A stretch of 64,000 bases of DNA from Coriobacteriaceae bacterium (GTDB lineage Bacteria; Actinomycetota; Coriobacteriia; Coriobacteriales; Coriobacteriaceae). The stretch is taken from positions 1-64,000 of the forward strand of contig CADFMD010000013.1 of NCBI GenBank assembly GCA_902835305.1. The letters run 5' to 3'. Below are positions 8,029 through 16,404 of this stretch, piece after piece. Both the position numbers and the translations under genes were made by a program. Position 1 is the first letter of the stretch. The number at the start of each line of letters is the position of its first letter. Below the pieces are notes generated by a model that made no database searches, was not told where the DNA came from, and saw only the letters and a program-made list of their open reading frames with translations.

Positions 8029-10656
8029 TTACCGTAGAAGCAGCCTGGCTGCCTCGGAAGCTTGCGTCGAACCGTCTTCGAGGGAGACTAAGCATCGAAA
8101 CAGCCTCTTTGCCAAGCCTTCGGTTGCAATGAAACTTATGGTGCAACTTTTCGAGGTGACACCTCCGATTGCGGTGTTGTACCAGGTCCTGCCTCCGTTG
8201 TCAGAACATTGCCATTGATATGCGGCCGCGTGCTCAGCGTCGATTGAGAACGAGGCCTCAATTCCTGCGCTCGTTGCGCAATCTTTCGGCTGCGTGGTGA
8301 TCCTCTCTTTATTCGACAATAACGAGAGTTTGGCGTTTTGAGTCGCAGCTGTTGTTCCATCCTGGAAGGTGACAACGCACCTGTAGAGACGTTTCGCAAG
8401 TGCGGCACTGGCGGTGAACCGCAGCGTAGGCAGCTTTGAGGCGGCATTGCCAATCCCGGTGTCGTACCAGCCCTTCCCATCATTGTCGGAACATTGCCAC
8501 TGGTACGAGATGGCACCTAGGGCTCGCACGGAGAAAGACACTTCGGATCCAGTCGAGGCGGCCGTGTCTCGCGGTTGCCCGGTTATTTGGTTAGCGCTTA
8601 GTTTTAGTTGCGCAGTGTTTGAAGCCGAGCTAGTCCCATCAGGGAAGAATGCCAAGCATCTATAGCGGCGTTTTGACAATCCCGTACTTGCAGTGAACTC
8701 GATTCTCGCCTGCGTGGAAGTCTCACCTCCGATCCCCGTGTTGTACCATGATCTGCCCTCATTGTCGGAGCATTGCCACTGGAACGAAGTAGCCCGCTCT
8801 GCTTCGATGGCGAAGAACGCTGTTGACCCTGCGGCAGTTGTGCAGTCTTCGGGCTGGGAGCTGATGGCGTATCGGGCGACAAGGACGAGGCGTGCGGGCT
8901 CGCTTGCGAGGGTGCTGCTGTTCGGGAACGAGACTAGGCAGCGGTAGAGCCTCTTCGCGAGCTGGGCATTGGATGCAAACCTCAGGGTTTTCTGCCTGGA
9001 AGTTTCGCCGCCTACACCCGTGTTGTACCAACTTGAACCTCCGTTGTCGGAGCATTGCCATTGGAACGATGTCGCGCTTGGTGCCGTTACGGTGAATTCG
9101 GCTTGGGCTCCGTTGTATACTTCACAGTCCTTCGGCATGGTTGTTATGGCGTACGTGGTCTCATAGCTTGCTGTGAGGTCGTACTTGGCGCTCCATTTGC
9201 TGTTCGATTCTTTTGTGACGCTAGATGCCGCAGTAAGCTCAACCTTGGCGCCATCAGTCTTCCACTCTCTCTGATTCATAGCATAAGCAACAATCCCATT
9301 CTGAATCCCCGAGATGCTCGGCGGGAAGGACTGGTCGTCGGCATCGATGGAAAAGCTCTCTTCCTTGGCATCCAGGTGCTGCTGAATGCGGTCGGCATAT
9401 TTCTCGGCCCATTCATCGGCCTTGCCGTTTCGCACAAAGTAATTGTTGGATAGGTCGGTCGAGCGGTAAGCGTAGTCGGCCTTTTGGTAGTTTGCTGTGT
9501 GATCGGAGTGGGCTATTGCCATGAGCTCGTCGGTCAGGCCAAAGTACAGATGTCGCTGGTCCAGGTCCCCGTACCAGTTGTCGCTGGTGTCGTCCCAGGT
9601 TAGGTCCATCTGGCACCATTTGCCGTCGATCTTTACGGCGTTCCAGGTGTGGCCGTTGCCGGTGATGCGGCCGTTGGCGATGCCCGCGGCGTCAAGGAGC
9701 TTGGAGTAGATGCGCTGGTAGCTCTCGCAGGTGCCCTGGTGGCGCGTGAGGCCGCTTTCGGCCGAGCACCAGTTGAGGCTGTGGTCGTACTCCAGCTGGT
9801 CGAGCGTCCAGTCGTGGAGCCACAGCGCCATGTCGTATTCCGAGCCGTTTGTTTCTTGCCTGCACTGGGCCACGGCGTTGTTGACGATTTGTGTGACGCT
9901 TGGGCGGGTGGCGTCGTTTACGGTCACCTCCGCCGTGGCGCGCAGGTAGTAGATTCCCTTGTCGTTTTGGGGGTCGTTTCTGTCGTTGTCCATAAAGTAG
10001 AAGTAGATGCGGTACGTGCCCGATGCCGTGAAGTCAAAGGTAAAGTCGTGGCCCGCGGTGCCCAGGCTGTAGTAGCTGGCCCATGCCGGGCGCGACGGGT
10101 CGCAGACGCTTTCCTGGCTGCCGCCGTCCCAATAGGTGGGCACGTCCATGCGCGCTTTGGCCTGGGACGAGCCGTTGGCCTGGGTTACGTGGAAGGTCGT
10201 CGCGGTGCCCGCGGGGGCGTCGTTCCACGAGACGGTGAAGGTGACGCCGTTTTGGGTTGCGGTGGCGGAGTGGGCGTAGCCGGTTTGTGCCGTGGCGGAG
10301 ATGGCCTCGGGCGTGGGGGTGACCTGGGCTCGGAGGGATGGGGTGGGGACTGTGGTGGCCGTGCCGATTGCGGCGGCGGTGCCGGGGGTAGCGGCGGTGC
10401 CGTCGGCGCTTTCCGTGTTGACGGCGCTGGTGCCGGTGGACGTTGTGGTGCCGTTCTCTACGGTATCTGCTGCCGCATTTGTGTTGCTGTCGTCTTCAGC
10501 TTTGGCTGTGTCGCTGTTCGTGGCGTCGGCTTGCGTCTGCTGCTCGGCTGTTGTTCGAGGCTGGATGGCTTCCGCGATGGCTGCCACGGGCATCGTCGCG
10601 CTGGCCATGGACGTGCACGCGATCGCGCAGAGCAGGTAGTAAAGGGGTCGTTTCAT
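8029..10656 (-). CDS. secreted transglutaminase-like protein with four Ig-like repeats
   Basis: An 875-residue exported protein. Residues 1-30 are a signal peptide (basic start, hydrophobic core, cleavage near AIAEA). Residues 31-120 are Thr/Ala-rich linker. A transglutaminase-like core spans about 255-400, with the likely Cys310 (GTCESY), His336 (NGHTWN) and Asp351 (MDLTWD) triad. Residues 503-875 are four tandem Ig-like domains of about 93 residues, each with QWQCSDN and a YRC or FRC motif. The ATG at 10656 is chosen by an AGAGG site and the signal peptide; the frame is open further upstream. No LPXTG anchor or membrane tail is seen, so it may be released or bind the wall through the Ig domains. 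Cross-linking or protease-like roles are both possible. Confidence 0.8.
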   Translation of the reverse strand: MKRPLYYLLCAIACTSMASATMPVAAIAEAIQPRTTAEQQTQADATNSDTAKAEDDSNTNAAADTVENGTTTSTGTSAVNTESADGTAATPGTAAAIGTATTVPTPSLRAQVTPTPEAISATAQTGYAHSATATQNGVTFTVSWNDAPAGTATTFHVTQANGSSQAKARMDVPTYWDGGSQESVCDPSRPAWASYYSLGTAGHDFTFDFTASGTYRIYFYFMDNDRNDPQNDKGIYYLRATAEVTVNDATRPSVTQIVNNAVAQCRQETNGSEYDMALWLHDWTLDQLEYDHSLNWCSAESGLTRHQGTCESYQRIYSKLLDAAGIANGRITGNGHTWNAVKIDGKWCQMDLTWDDTSDNWYGDLDQRHLYFGLTDELMAIAHSDHTANYQKADYAYRSTDLSNNYFVRNGKADEWAEKYADRIQQHLDAKEESFSIDADDQSFPPSISGIQNGIVAYAMNQREWKTDGAKVELTAASSVTKESNSKWSAKYDLTASYETTYAITTMPKDCEVYNGAQAEFTVTAPSATSFQWQCSDNGGSSWYNTGVGGETSRQKTLRFASNAQLAKRLYRCLVSFPNSSTLASEPARLVLVARYAISSQPEDCTTAAGSTAFFAIEAERATSFQWQCSDNEGRSWYNTGIGGETSTQARIEFTASTGLSKRRYRCLAFFPDGTSSASNTAQLKLSANQITGQPRDTAASTGSEVSFSVRALGAISYQWQCSDNDGKGWYDTGIGNAASKLPTLRFTASAALAKRLYRCVVTFQDGTTAATQNAKLSLLSNKERITTQPKDCATSAGIEASFSIDAEHAAAYQWQCSDNGGRTWYNTAIGGVTSKSCTISFIATEGLAKRLFRCLVSLEDGSTQASEAARLLLR
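8031..9150 (-). repeat. four tandem ~280-bp Ig-domain coding repeats
   Basis: Four imperfect direct repeats encode the Ig-like domains of the secreted protein. The motif encoding WYNT...CSDN recurs at about 8173, 8459, 8739 and 9021, giving periods of about 280-286 bp. The repeats are diverged, so they probably arose by old duplication. Confidence 0.85.
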
Positions 10657-10786
10657 AGCGGAGCCTCTCGGTGAGCAGCCAATAGGGTCCGAAGGCAGCT
10701 CCAGGCCAGCACTCCGCACATATTTTGTTGGGTTTATTTTACGGGAACCCCAGTCAACATCAGGGAACTTTCTGGGGAATGTTGGG
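10527..10786 (-). repeat. direct repeat copy A: promoter and signal-peptide region
   Basis: This stretch covers the upstream region and signal-peptide codons of the transglutaminase-like gene. It is strongly similar, in the same orientation, to 14384-14638. Both copies share the start region, the AGAGG ribosome site, and an upstream block with CCCCAG ... CTGGGG and CAACAT ... ATGTTG inverted elements (here 10748-10784). The two copies bracket the reverse-transcriptase segment. Confidence 0.85.
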
Positions 10787-11356
10787 GAGGGGGAGGAGTT
10801 GGTCCTCTGCCTCGCTGTGCGCTGATGTCTTCGCCCTCGGCGATGCGCCCGTCGGCGAGGAGTGCGAAGCGGCCATGCCGAACAATGCCACTCCACCTGT
10901 CTGTGCATCCAAACCTCTAGATTATGCATATCGGGATTTTCACGGTGTTGTCGGCGATTTTGTCTCGCGGACCGTGTGCATGCATTAGATGAGGAGGCGC
11001 TTGTATCCGTAGAGACGCATCGGCATTTTCGATGCGACCGCCGTCAAGACAATTGGGTGTGCATCAAGGCGCTGTTAACTGCATGAGCCGATTTCTTATA
11101 TCCTGTTTAAGCAAAGCAAGAATGGGGAATAAAGCTTGGTGCCCATCGCGAACTGGCGATGGGGTACGCTACTGCCGTCAATATCGCAAACGACGAAATT
11201 CCGACGTTCGCAACATTGACACCAGCGTTGCCTGCTGCTAGCTGGATAAGAGCCTCGATGGTCATAAGTACCAATTCCTCGCTTTCGTCTAGTATCGCAT
11301 AGGCAAGCATTGTTTTAGGTGGCCGCGAAAGCGTTGGTTGCACTTGCTGCGCCTTT
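10787..11356. other. intergenic region before the reverse transcriptase
   Basis: About 570 bases with no convincing gene. It contains a perfect 8-bp inverted repeat (CCCATCGC/GCGATGGG, about 11140-11160). A minus-strand ORF (11107-11343, inner ATG at 11265) encodes a hydrophobic peptide without clear family or ribosome site. The part near the RT gene may hold a structured non-coding RNA, since many defence RTs use an RNA encoded just upstream; this is inference only. Confidence 0.5.
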
Positions 11357-11411
11357 GATTAGCCTGTCCGGGGAGGGTTAGCCGCCGCTCGTTGATCCGG
11401 ACAGGTTGATT
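11357..11411 (+). promoter_or_regulatory. strong leader hairpin just upstream of the reverse transcriptase
   Basis: A perfect 9-bp stem (CCTGTCCGG at 11363-11371, CCGGACAGG at 11397-11405) extends to about 15 bp with A-U and G-U pairs, and has a 25-nt loop. It ends about 15 bases before the RT start and near its G-rich ribosome site. No T-run follows, so it is not a standard terminator. It could be the 3' part of a template or guide RNA for the RT, or a translational control element. Confidence 0.6.
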
Positions 11412-11425
11412 TATTTGGGGGTATT

Positions 11426-12880
11426 TTGGTCGAGTTCGATATCACTCGTATTCCTCGATATAGTTCCAAAAGTTCATATGCCCATTTCGATCATAGGGTC
11501 TCTTTTGCCGAAGTTCAGGCCAAGATTTTAGATTCAGAGTACGTTTCCAATCACGCGTTCTACCCTTTAATTTCCAACGAGATCATTACTGTTCGGTATC
11601 GTGGAGGCAAGCGAAGCTGCAAGGTTCGTAATATCGCTTATGCCTCGCATTTCGATCACCGCGTCTTCCAGTACTACTCTTATCTGTGGTCGGACTTATA
11701 TAACAAGAAGGCTATTGCCGAAGAGTTTGATGAGGTTGCCGTAGCGTACCGCTCTTCGCTTTCATCAGACGGCGCCGTAACTGCTGGTAGCAATATTTCC
11801 TCAGCTAAAAAGGCATTCGACTACATGCGTGTGCAAGATTCGGCTTTTGTGCTTACGGGTGATTTCGAGAGCTTCTTCGACAACTTAAACCATGTCCATC
11901 TAATGGCGTCGTTGCGTTCGTTGTTTCCCAGTGGACGCTTGCCGGACGATCACTATCAAGTCATTAAAAATATCCTCCGCTATTCGTGCTGGCCTATTGG
12001 TGATTTGGCTGCTCGACATGAATTGCCATGGCCAGTAATCGATCCTGCTCGGGAGAAAACGATTAGTGATGCGGCTATCGATCTTCGGTTCAAGTCTATT
12101 CGCGAACTTAACAAGCTGGATGTTATCTTGCCAAAGTCTGAGTTTCTTGCAAACAAAAGTAAAGTCATCACCAGGCCGTGGCGGCGAACGGGTATTGATC
12201 TCGGCATTCCTCAGGGTCTTGCTGCAAGTGGAGTGCTCGCTAACATCTATATGGCCGATATCGATATGAAAGTCAGGCTTGCCGTTGAACGGGTTGGTGG
12301 CTTGTATCTTCGTTATTGCGATGACTTTATTGTTGCCGTTCCAAAATCTGGCTTTGATGCACTTGTAGAGGCAATCAATCTAATGACCGATGTTGATTCC
12401 GTTAAACTGCAGCCTGAGAAAACCAAAGCGTTCCGGGTTGATAGCAGCGGGGTTGCTCAGCTTGATTTTGAAAGCGTTCGTACGGGTAAGGTCCTTTCGT
12501 ACTCCGGTGCACATCCGGCACAGAAAGTTAGCTTCTTGGGGTTTGACTTCGACGGGCGCGTTGTAAGACTTCGACAGTCTACGGTTGGAAGGTACCATAA
12601 GCGTCTCCGTGAGGCAGCCAGTGCGATTGCGCGTTCTAATCAGGGGGAGGGAAGGCACGCATCAAAAAAGCGCGTCTCCGCTCTGTATCAACATTATTCG
12701 CCGCTTGGTATTAAGGGGAGAGGGTTGTGCCCATCGGCTGGCTCCGACTCTTCTGCATTTTTCCGCTACGGGAACTTTCTTTCCTACGTAGCGAGAGCCC
12801 AAAAGGCGTTTCCCAATGATCCGATTGCCCCCGATGAGTCTAAGATTTACAGGAAGATTAAACGCTTGAGTGCTCGGTAG
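11426..12880 (+). CDS. reverse transcriptase, probably of the antiphage (DRT/Abi-like) kind
   Basis: A 484-residue RNA-directed DNA polymerase. Motif A is TGDFESFFDN (Asp146), the GIPQG motif lies at 260-264, the catalytic YCDD at 297-300, and FLGFDFDG follows as a thumb-proximal motif. There is no maturase, endonuclease or intron structure, and retron-specific motifs are not evident. An N-terminal extension of about 130 residues (ASHFDHRVFQYYSYL) resembles stand-alone defence RTs. TTG at 11426, with GGGGG just upstream, is the likely start. GC is low against the core genome. The hairpin leader and the following unknown gene suggest an antiphage RT system, but the subfamily cannot be fixed by eye. 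Confidence 0.8.
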   Translation: MVEFDITRIPRYSSKSSYAHFDHRVSFAEVQAKILDSEYVSNHAFYPLISNEIITVRYRGGKRSCKVRNIAYASHFDHRVFQYYSYLWSDLYNKKAIAEEFDEVAVAYRSSLSSDGAVTAGSNISSAKKAFDYMRVQDSAFVLTGDFESFFDNLNHVHLMASLRSLFPSGRLPDDHYQVIKNILRYSCWPIGDLAARHELPWPVIDPAREKTISDAAIDLRFKSIRELNKLDVILPKSEFLANKSKVITRPWRRTGIDLGIPQGLAASGVLANIYMADIDMKVRLAVERVGGLYLRYCDDFIVAVPKSGFDALVEAINLMTDVDSVKLQPEKTKAFRVDSSGVAQLDFESVRTGKVLSYSGAHPAQKVSFLGFDFDGRVVRLRQSTVGRYHKRLREAASAIARSNQGEGRHASKKRVSALYQHYSPLGIKGRGLCPSAGSDSSAFFRYGNFLSYVARAQKAFPNDPIAPDESKIYRKIKRLSAR

Positions 12881-13444
12881 ACGATAGTTTTAACGCCAGA
12901 TCATTCATAGCCATAAATACTTAATCGATATCGGCCAATTCCGATCACTAGGTAATAATTGATGTGCCCTCACGCGGTCGCGGAACGATGCCTCTGAAAC
13001 TCGAGCCGAACATCAGAATGATATGACAAGAACGGTAGTGTCGCGAAAGTTGGTGTAATGGACTCCTTGGGCCCTGTGTCCAGGATCCGGAATCTATCGA
13101 TATCCTAGGCCGACTCCACTCTGTCGGCAAGCTCAAGGCTGGATTCGACCATCTTCCCGGCAGTCTTTTCCAGCTCGGCCCAGTCATGACAGCACGATGC
13201 TCCCCTTCGCAGCGCCGCGTCGTGCAACTCGGCCATCTTCCTCTCCGAGAAGTAGCGCGAGGTTGCCATGGAAACGGCCAGGATAACCCCGAAAGCGGCC
13301 TGAACGCGCCATGGTGCGCGTATTCTAGGCGAAGGCACGGACCCTTCCGAGCCAGGACGGGCCGCTCGCTCGGCCAACTTTGGCGTACCCTGCTGGAACG
13401 GCTTCCGTCAACATCCGTAAAACTACCGCAAAGAGGAGGCCACA
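12881..13444. other. intergenic region between RT and the 272-residue gene
   Basis: 564 bases. The first 200 are AT-rich without an ORF; from about 13100 GC rises. A minus-strand reading frame at 13105-13377 encodes a protein-like sequence with one hydrophobic stretch (GVILAVSMATSRYF) and a charged helix, but it has no good start codon or ribosome site. It may be the tail of a lost gene. A ribosome site GAGGAGG for the next gene lies at 13434-13440. Confidence 0.4.
13105..13377 (-). pseudogene. possible remnant encoding a small membrane-helix protein
   Basis: The frame reads one predicted membrane helix (VQAAFGVILAVSMATS) followed by an acidic/basic helical tail (KMAELHDAALRRG ... LELADRVESA) and a stop at 13105. 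The GC content (near 60%) differs from the AT-rich RT gene beside it. No start with a Shine-Dalgarno is visible, so it is either a fragment or chance. Family unknown. Confidence 0.2.
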
Positions 13445-14263
13445 GTGATAGATAAGAGGCTTATTGAAGCCGTTCCCGGAGCCGAGAGACTTAAATCCGC
13501 AATGATTACCCCAGAATTGTTTGTTAAGGACCTCATGCAAGACTATTCTGGGCGTCCGTTATATACATACGAGGAATGGACGCGCGAGCTCATCAACCAC
13601 TCTGACGCTTTCAAGGAACTGACCAGAGGTGCGGAGTTTCATGCGCCCGTATCCGAGGCAAATGGGGAGTGTGATGCGGTATCAGACGCGTATCAGTTAG
13701 ATTTCAAGCTCATCTTCGGAAAATCCATGATGCGCGCCGTAAGTCTCACTTCGTCAAGGCGAGTTTCAGACCGCGGAATAACTTTAGAACAACTTTGCAG
13801 AAGTCATGTAAAAGAACAGAGAGGCTTACGCCTGCATGCAATTCTCAGGGATTACAGCCTCGCCAAGCTTGACGAGCTTCTAAAAACTGAGAGTAATAAA
13901 CAATTGAGCGAAGAAGACCGTGAGGCCCGAGAACTTCTTCGCTCAATCAGTCATTCGAAAAACTTGCTGCTAATTTATCCTTGCCGCTTTGAAGGCATCG
14001 ACAGACTGCCTGAACTTGAGGAAACCGCCAACGCCGCACTTTACTATGACTTCCGGAACGTGCTCGACGTCCGACGGATACACCATCCCGGCAAGGACAC
14101 CTTCCTTTCATATTTTTGCGACGACCGCATGGTTGTCACAAGAGCGAGCGGGCACGGCCTATCCAAGTTCGACGATATCATGGTCGCAAAAAGCAGAACA
14201 TACATGGATATTATGCGTATGCGTGATCCCGGAGAGTATCAAAGGCTGTTGAAACTTGTTTAA
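13445..14263 (+). CDS. unknown 272-residue protein beside the reverse transcriptase
   Basis: Not recognised. A strong GAGGAGG site at 13434-13440 supports the GTG start at 13445. The protein is soluble, with no signal or membrane segment. Residues 71-90 contain acidic positions followed by Asp-Phe-Lys (LDFKLI, Asp86/Lys88), which loosely resembles the D-(D/E)xK core of PD-(D/E)XK nucleases; this is a weak inference. The C-terminal part has RLPELEETANAALYYDFR and KDTFLSYF-CDD. It sits 565 bases after the RT in the same direction and inside the repeat-bracketed segment, so it could belong to the same system or be independent cargo. Confidence 0.7.
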   Translation: MIDKRLIEAVPGAERLKSAMITPELFVKDLMQDYSGRPLYTYEEWTRELINHSDAFKELTRGAEFHAPVSEANGECDAVSDAYQLDFKLIFGKSMMRAVSLTSSRRVSDRGITLEQLCRSHVKEQRGLRLHAILRDYSLAKLDELLKTESNKQLSEEDREARELLRSISHSKNLLLIYPCRFEGIDRLPELEETANAALYYDFRNVLDVRRIHHPGKDTFLSYFCDDRMVVTRASGHGLSKFDDIMVAKSRTYMDIMRMRDPGEYQRLLKLV

Positions 14264-14291
14264 CCGACCGCAAGGGCTAGTTTTGTGGACA

Positions 14292-14513
14292 TCAACCCAA
14301 GATGGGACCTGCCAAGAGGACCGGACGCCGCTGCGTTCGGACTCGTTTTTCTGCATTCAAAAGCAACGCTGAGCTCGACCTCACGGCTTGCGCCTGCTGC
14401 TCGGCGGCCTTCTGAGGCTGAACCCCCTCTGCAATGGCTGCCATAGGCATCGTCGCGTTGACCATGGACGTGCACGCGGTCGCACAGAGCGGGTGGTAAA
14501 GGGGGCGTTTCAT
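14292..14513 (-). pseudogene. truncated duplicate of the secreted protein start
   Basis: From the ATG at 14513 the frame encodes a signal peptide nearly the same as that of the transglutaminase-like protein (MKRPLY...MPMAAIAEG), then diverges after about 40 residues and stops at 14292. The AGAGG ribosome site and upstream region are conserved. There is no mature domain, so this is a fragment left by duplication or recombination. Confidence 0.7.
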
Positions 14514-14638
14514 AGCGGAGCCTCTCGGCGTGCAGCCAATAGGGTCCGAAGGCAGTTTCAGGCCGGCACTCCGCACATTTTTTGTTGGGGTTTTACGGGA
14601 ACCCCAGTCAACATCAGCGACCTTTCTGGGGTATGTTG
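14384..14638 (-). repeat. direct repeat copy B
   Basis: Second copy of the 10527-10786 sequence, same orientation, about 3.86 kb away. Similarity begins in the Gln/Ala-rich codons just after the signal peptide and runs through the ribosome site into the upstream block with CCCCAG ... CTGGGG and CAACAT ... ATGTTG. The RT and the 272-residue gene lie between the copies. Confidence 0.85.
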
Positions 14639-14746
14639 GTTGATCCGGGGTGCGCAAAACAACAGTTTCAAATATTGTTGCTTCCTGTTCAATTCTGTCT
14701 ATCTACAATTAATCGCAAGCGTATGACCTGAGGAGATTGTTTACAG

Positions 14747-16156
14747 GTGGAATCGGTCACTATTCATTGGATTGTCTTTTATGTCTTTATCGGTTTGTCG
14801 AGCGTTCAGCTTGTCCGCTTTGCTGGGCCCTTGGCGATCGGAGGGCAATACACCGTCGAAGAACTGTATCCCTCCGATGAGTCGGGCAGGCTGAACGTTG
14901 CCTACCGAATTCTCGCTCCAACAATTTGTTGCCAGCTCCCGGTGTTTATTATGGCTGCGATTTGCGATGCGTTTTCAGTTCCAGGTCCTTCGCTGCGATA
15001 CATGCCTACCCTTTTCTATTGGTTGTTTCTTGGGGTAATCAAGCATGCAAGGGGTAAATTGCGGTACCGGACTCTTCCTTTCTCATTCGAGGCGTTCATG
15101 TCTCTTTTGCTGTCCGTCGCATTCGATCACTTTGTTATCGATGGCTATCTCGGAGGCCAGGGGCTAGATGTGCTTGATACTTCGAGTATTGCCTTTGAGT
15201 TTGAGCTGGCATTATTTGGTGTTGTGACCTTTTGGATTTCAACCTTTTTTAAGCGTTATCAAATTAAGTTTAGCCGTGTGTACTCAAATGCCGCTCCATC
15301 ATATGTCGTTCCTTCGGACTCCGTATTTGGTTACTCTTCAATCGATACGGGTGAGGCCAGGCTCTTCTCATACGAGCGCGAATATGGCGATCTCTTACCT
15401 CAGCGATTTTCAAGTGATCTTCTGTTGAGAAGTGTTTTCTTTGCAATTATGGCGATTGAGGACGGGAATCGGCCCGAGTTTATCCGAACGATCGAGCGCA
15501 TGGCAGCTCATTTCCATTTGGCAAAAACCACTGGAATAATGCAGCAGACGAGCGATGCTCCTTTGTCTGATATGGATAGCGTTAAACTCGCAATTCCCTA
15601 TATTGAGCGCATGTGGGACCAGTTTCTTGTTGAATTCGCCCGTTCTGCCGAAGGGGCAGGGGGAGACGCCCTACGAATCTTCAAGTGTTACTACACCTAC
15701 GATTACTGTATGTTGTCGCGGACTATCCGCAATCATTTTGCGCCGTTTTACGGGGACTATTGTGGAACGAGATTACTTAATGCTAATCGCGTATTTTGCG
15801 ATGTTCTTGAATTTGAGGAAAGGCAGCGCTACGGATTGCTTCCAAAGACGGTTTCTGCGACTGGATCGATATGCGCCACTGAGCTTGGATGGCTTTCTGG
15901 GGAGTACTGTTATTGGGCCGATTACAATACGGTTGTATCCTGCCTGAATGAAAATGATGGCAATGGCGTTAAACTGGTCAGCAAAAATGATGTGAATAAA
16001 ACCCAGATAACCGAGACGACCTTAAGGCTTAAGGAGCAAGGTGTTTCCGTTCTTGAGGCCAAGTATGTGCCCGGCGCTTCGGCGACCATCGTGTGCATCG
16101 GCGATTCCTCGAAGATTTCGAGTACTGTCGGTAGTGACTGGATGGTTGTTAGCTAG
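14747..16156 (+). CDS. unknown membrane protein with possible lysozyme-like motif
   Basis: A 469-residue protein, not assigned to a family. About five membrane segments lie in residues 7-27, 55-75, 85-100, 112-132 and 150-168, followed by a soluble C-terminal 290 residues. The soluble part includes AIMAIEDGNRPEFIR (Glu238-Asp239) and KTTGIMQQ (261-267). These recall the catalytic Glu and the GLMQ-like strand of lysozyme-fold transglycosylases, though the rest is not typical (weak inference). GTG at 14747 follows AGGAG at 14731-14735 with an 11-base gap. AT-rich like its island neighbours. Gene order between an RT and a SIR2 gene suggests a defence role, possibly as a membrane effector. Confidence 0.7.
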   Translation: MESVTIHWIVFYVFIGLSSVQLVRFAGPLAIGGQYTVEELYPSDESGRLNVAYRILAPTICCQLPVFIMAAICDAFSVPGPSLRYMPTLFYWLFLGVIKHARGKLRYRTLPFSFEAFMSLLLSVAFDHFVIDGYLGGQGLDVLDTSSIAFEFELALFGVVTFWISTFFKRYQIKFSRVYSNAAPSYVVPSDSVFGYSSIDTGEARLFSYEREYGDLLPQRFSSDLLLRSVFFAIMAIEDGNRPEFIRTIERMAAHFHLAKTTGIMQQTSDAPLSDMDSVKLAIPYIERMWDQFLVEFARSAEGAGGDALRIFKCYYTYDYCMLSRTIRNHFAPFYGDYCGTRLLNANRVFCDVLEFEERQRYGLLPKTVSATGSICATELGWLSGEYCYWADYNTVVSCLNENDGNGVKLVSKNDVNKTQITETTLRLKEQGVSVLEAKYVPGASATIVCIGDSSKISSTVGSDWMVVS

Positions 16157-16404
16157 GTGAATCATCTTTGCCTTTCCGCATATTGATTGCGCATTCTCGT
16201 GCACGGACGCGAAAATGCTTCGCATTAGTTTCAACGCGAAGAGTATTTGCTACATGATTAACTTTTTTGGATGCGCAATTACTGCGCATCTAGGTTAACA
16301 TCCAGTTAGTGATGCAGTTGTCGTGGGCTCTACGTGAGGCGATGACAAAGGAGGGTCGTTGTTTGGTTGTTATCGGCAACGGCCCTTTGATTTTAGGAGT
16401 TACT
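16157..16404. other. intergenic region with two hairpins
   Basis: Contains a perfect 8-bp hairpin with a 5-nt loop (GATGCGCA 16270-16277, TGCGCATC 16283-16290). A second, 9-bp stem (GGGTCGTTG 16353-16361, CAACGGCCC 16377-16385, one G-U pair) is followed by the T-rich TTTGATTTT. The second may end transcription of the membrane-protein gene. No ORF is seen. Confidence 0.55.
16353..16395 (+). terminator. candidate intrinsic terminator
   Basis: Nine-pair stem with a 15-nt loop and a T-rich tail (TTTGATTTT). It sits 200 bases after the membrane-protein stop, and just before the small broken ORF. The long loop makes it a modest terminator. Confidence 0.4.

Noticed and set aside
8160..9160. CRISPR-like periodic repeats
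   Set aside because: Period of about 280 bp and clear coding of Ig-like domains; not short identical repeats with spacers.
11107..11343. Minus-strand ORF encoding a short hydrophobic peptide, reminiscent of small toxic peptides
   Set aside because: The best ATG (11265) has only a weak, distant ribosome site and no family match; it may be a by-product of structured RNA upstream of the RT.
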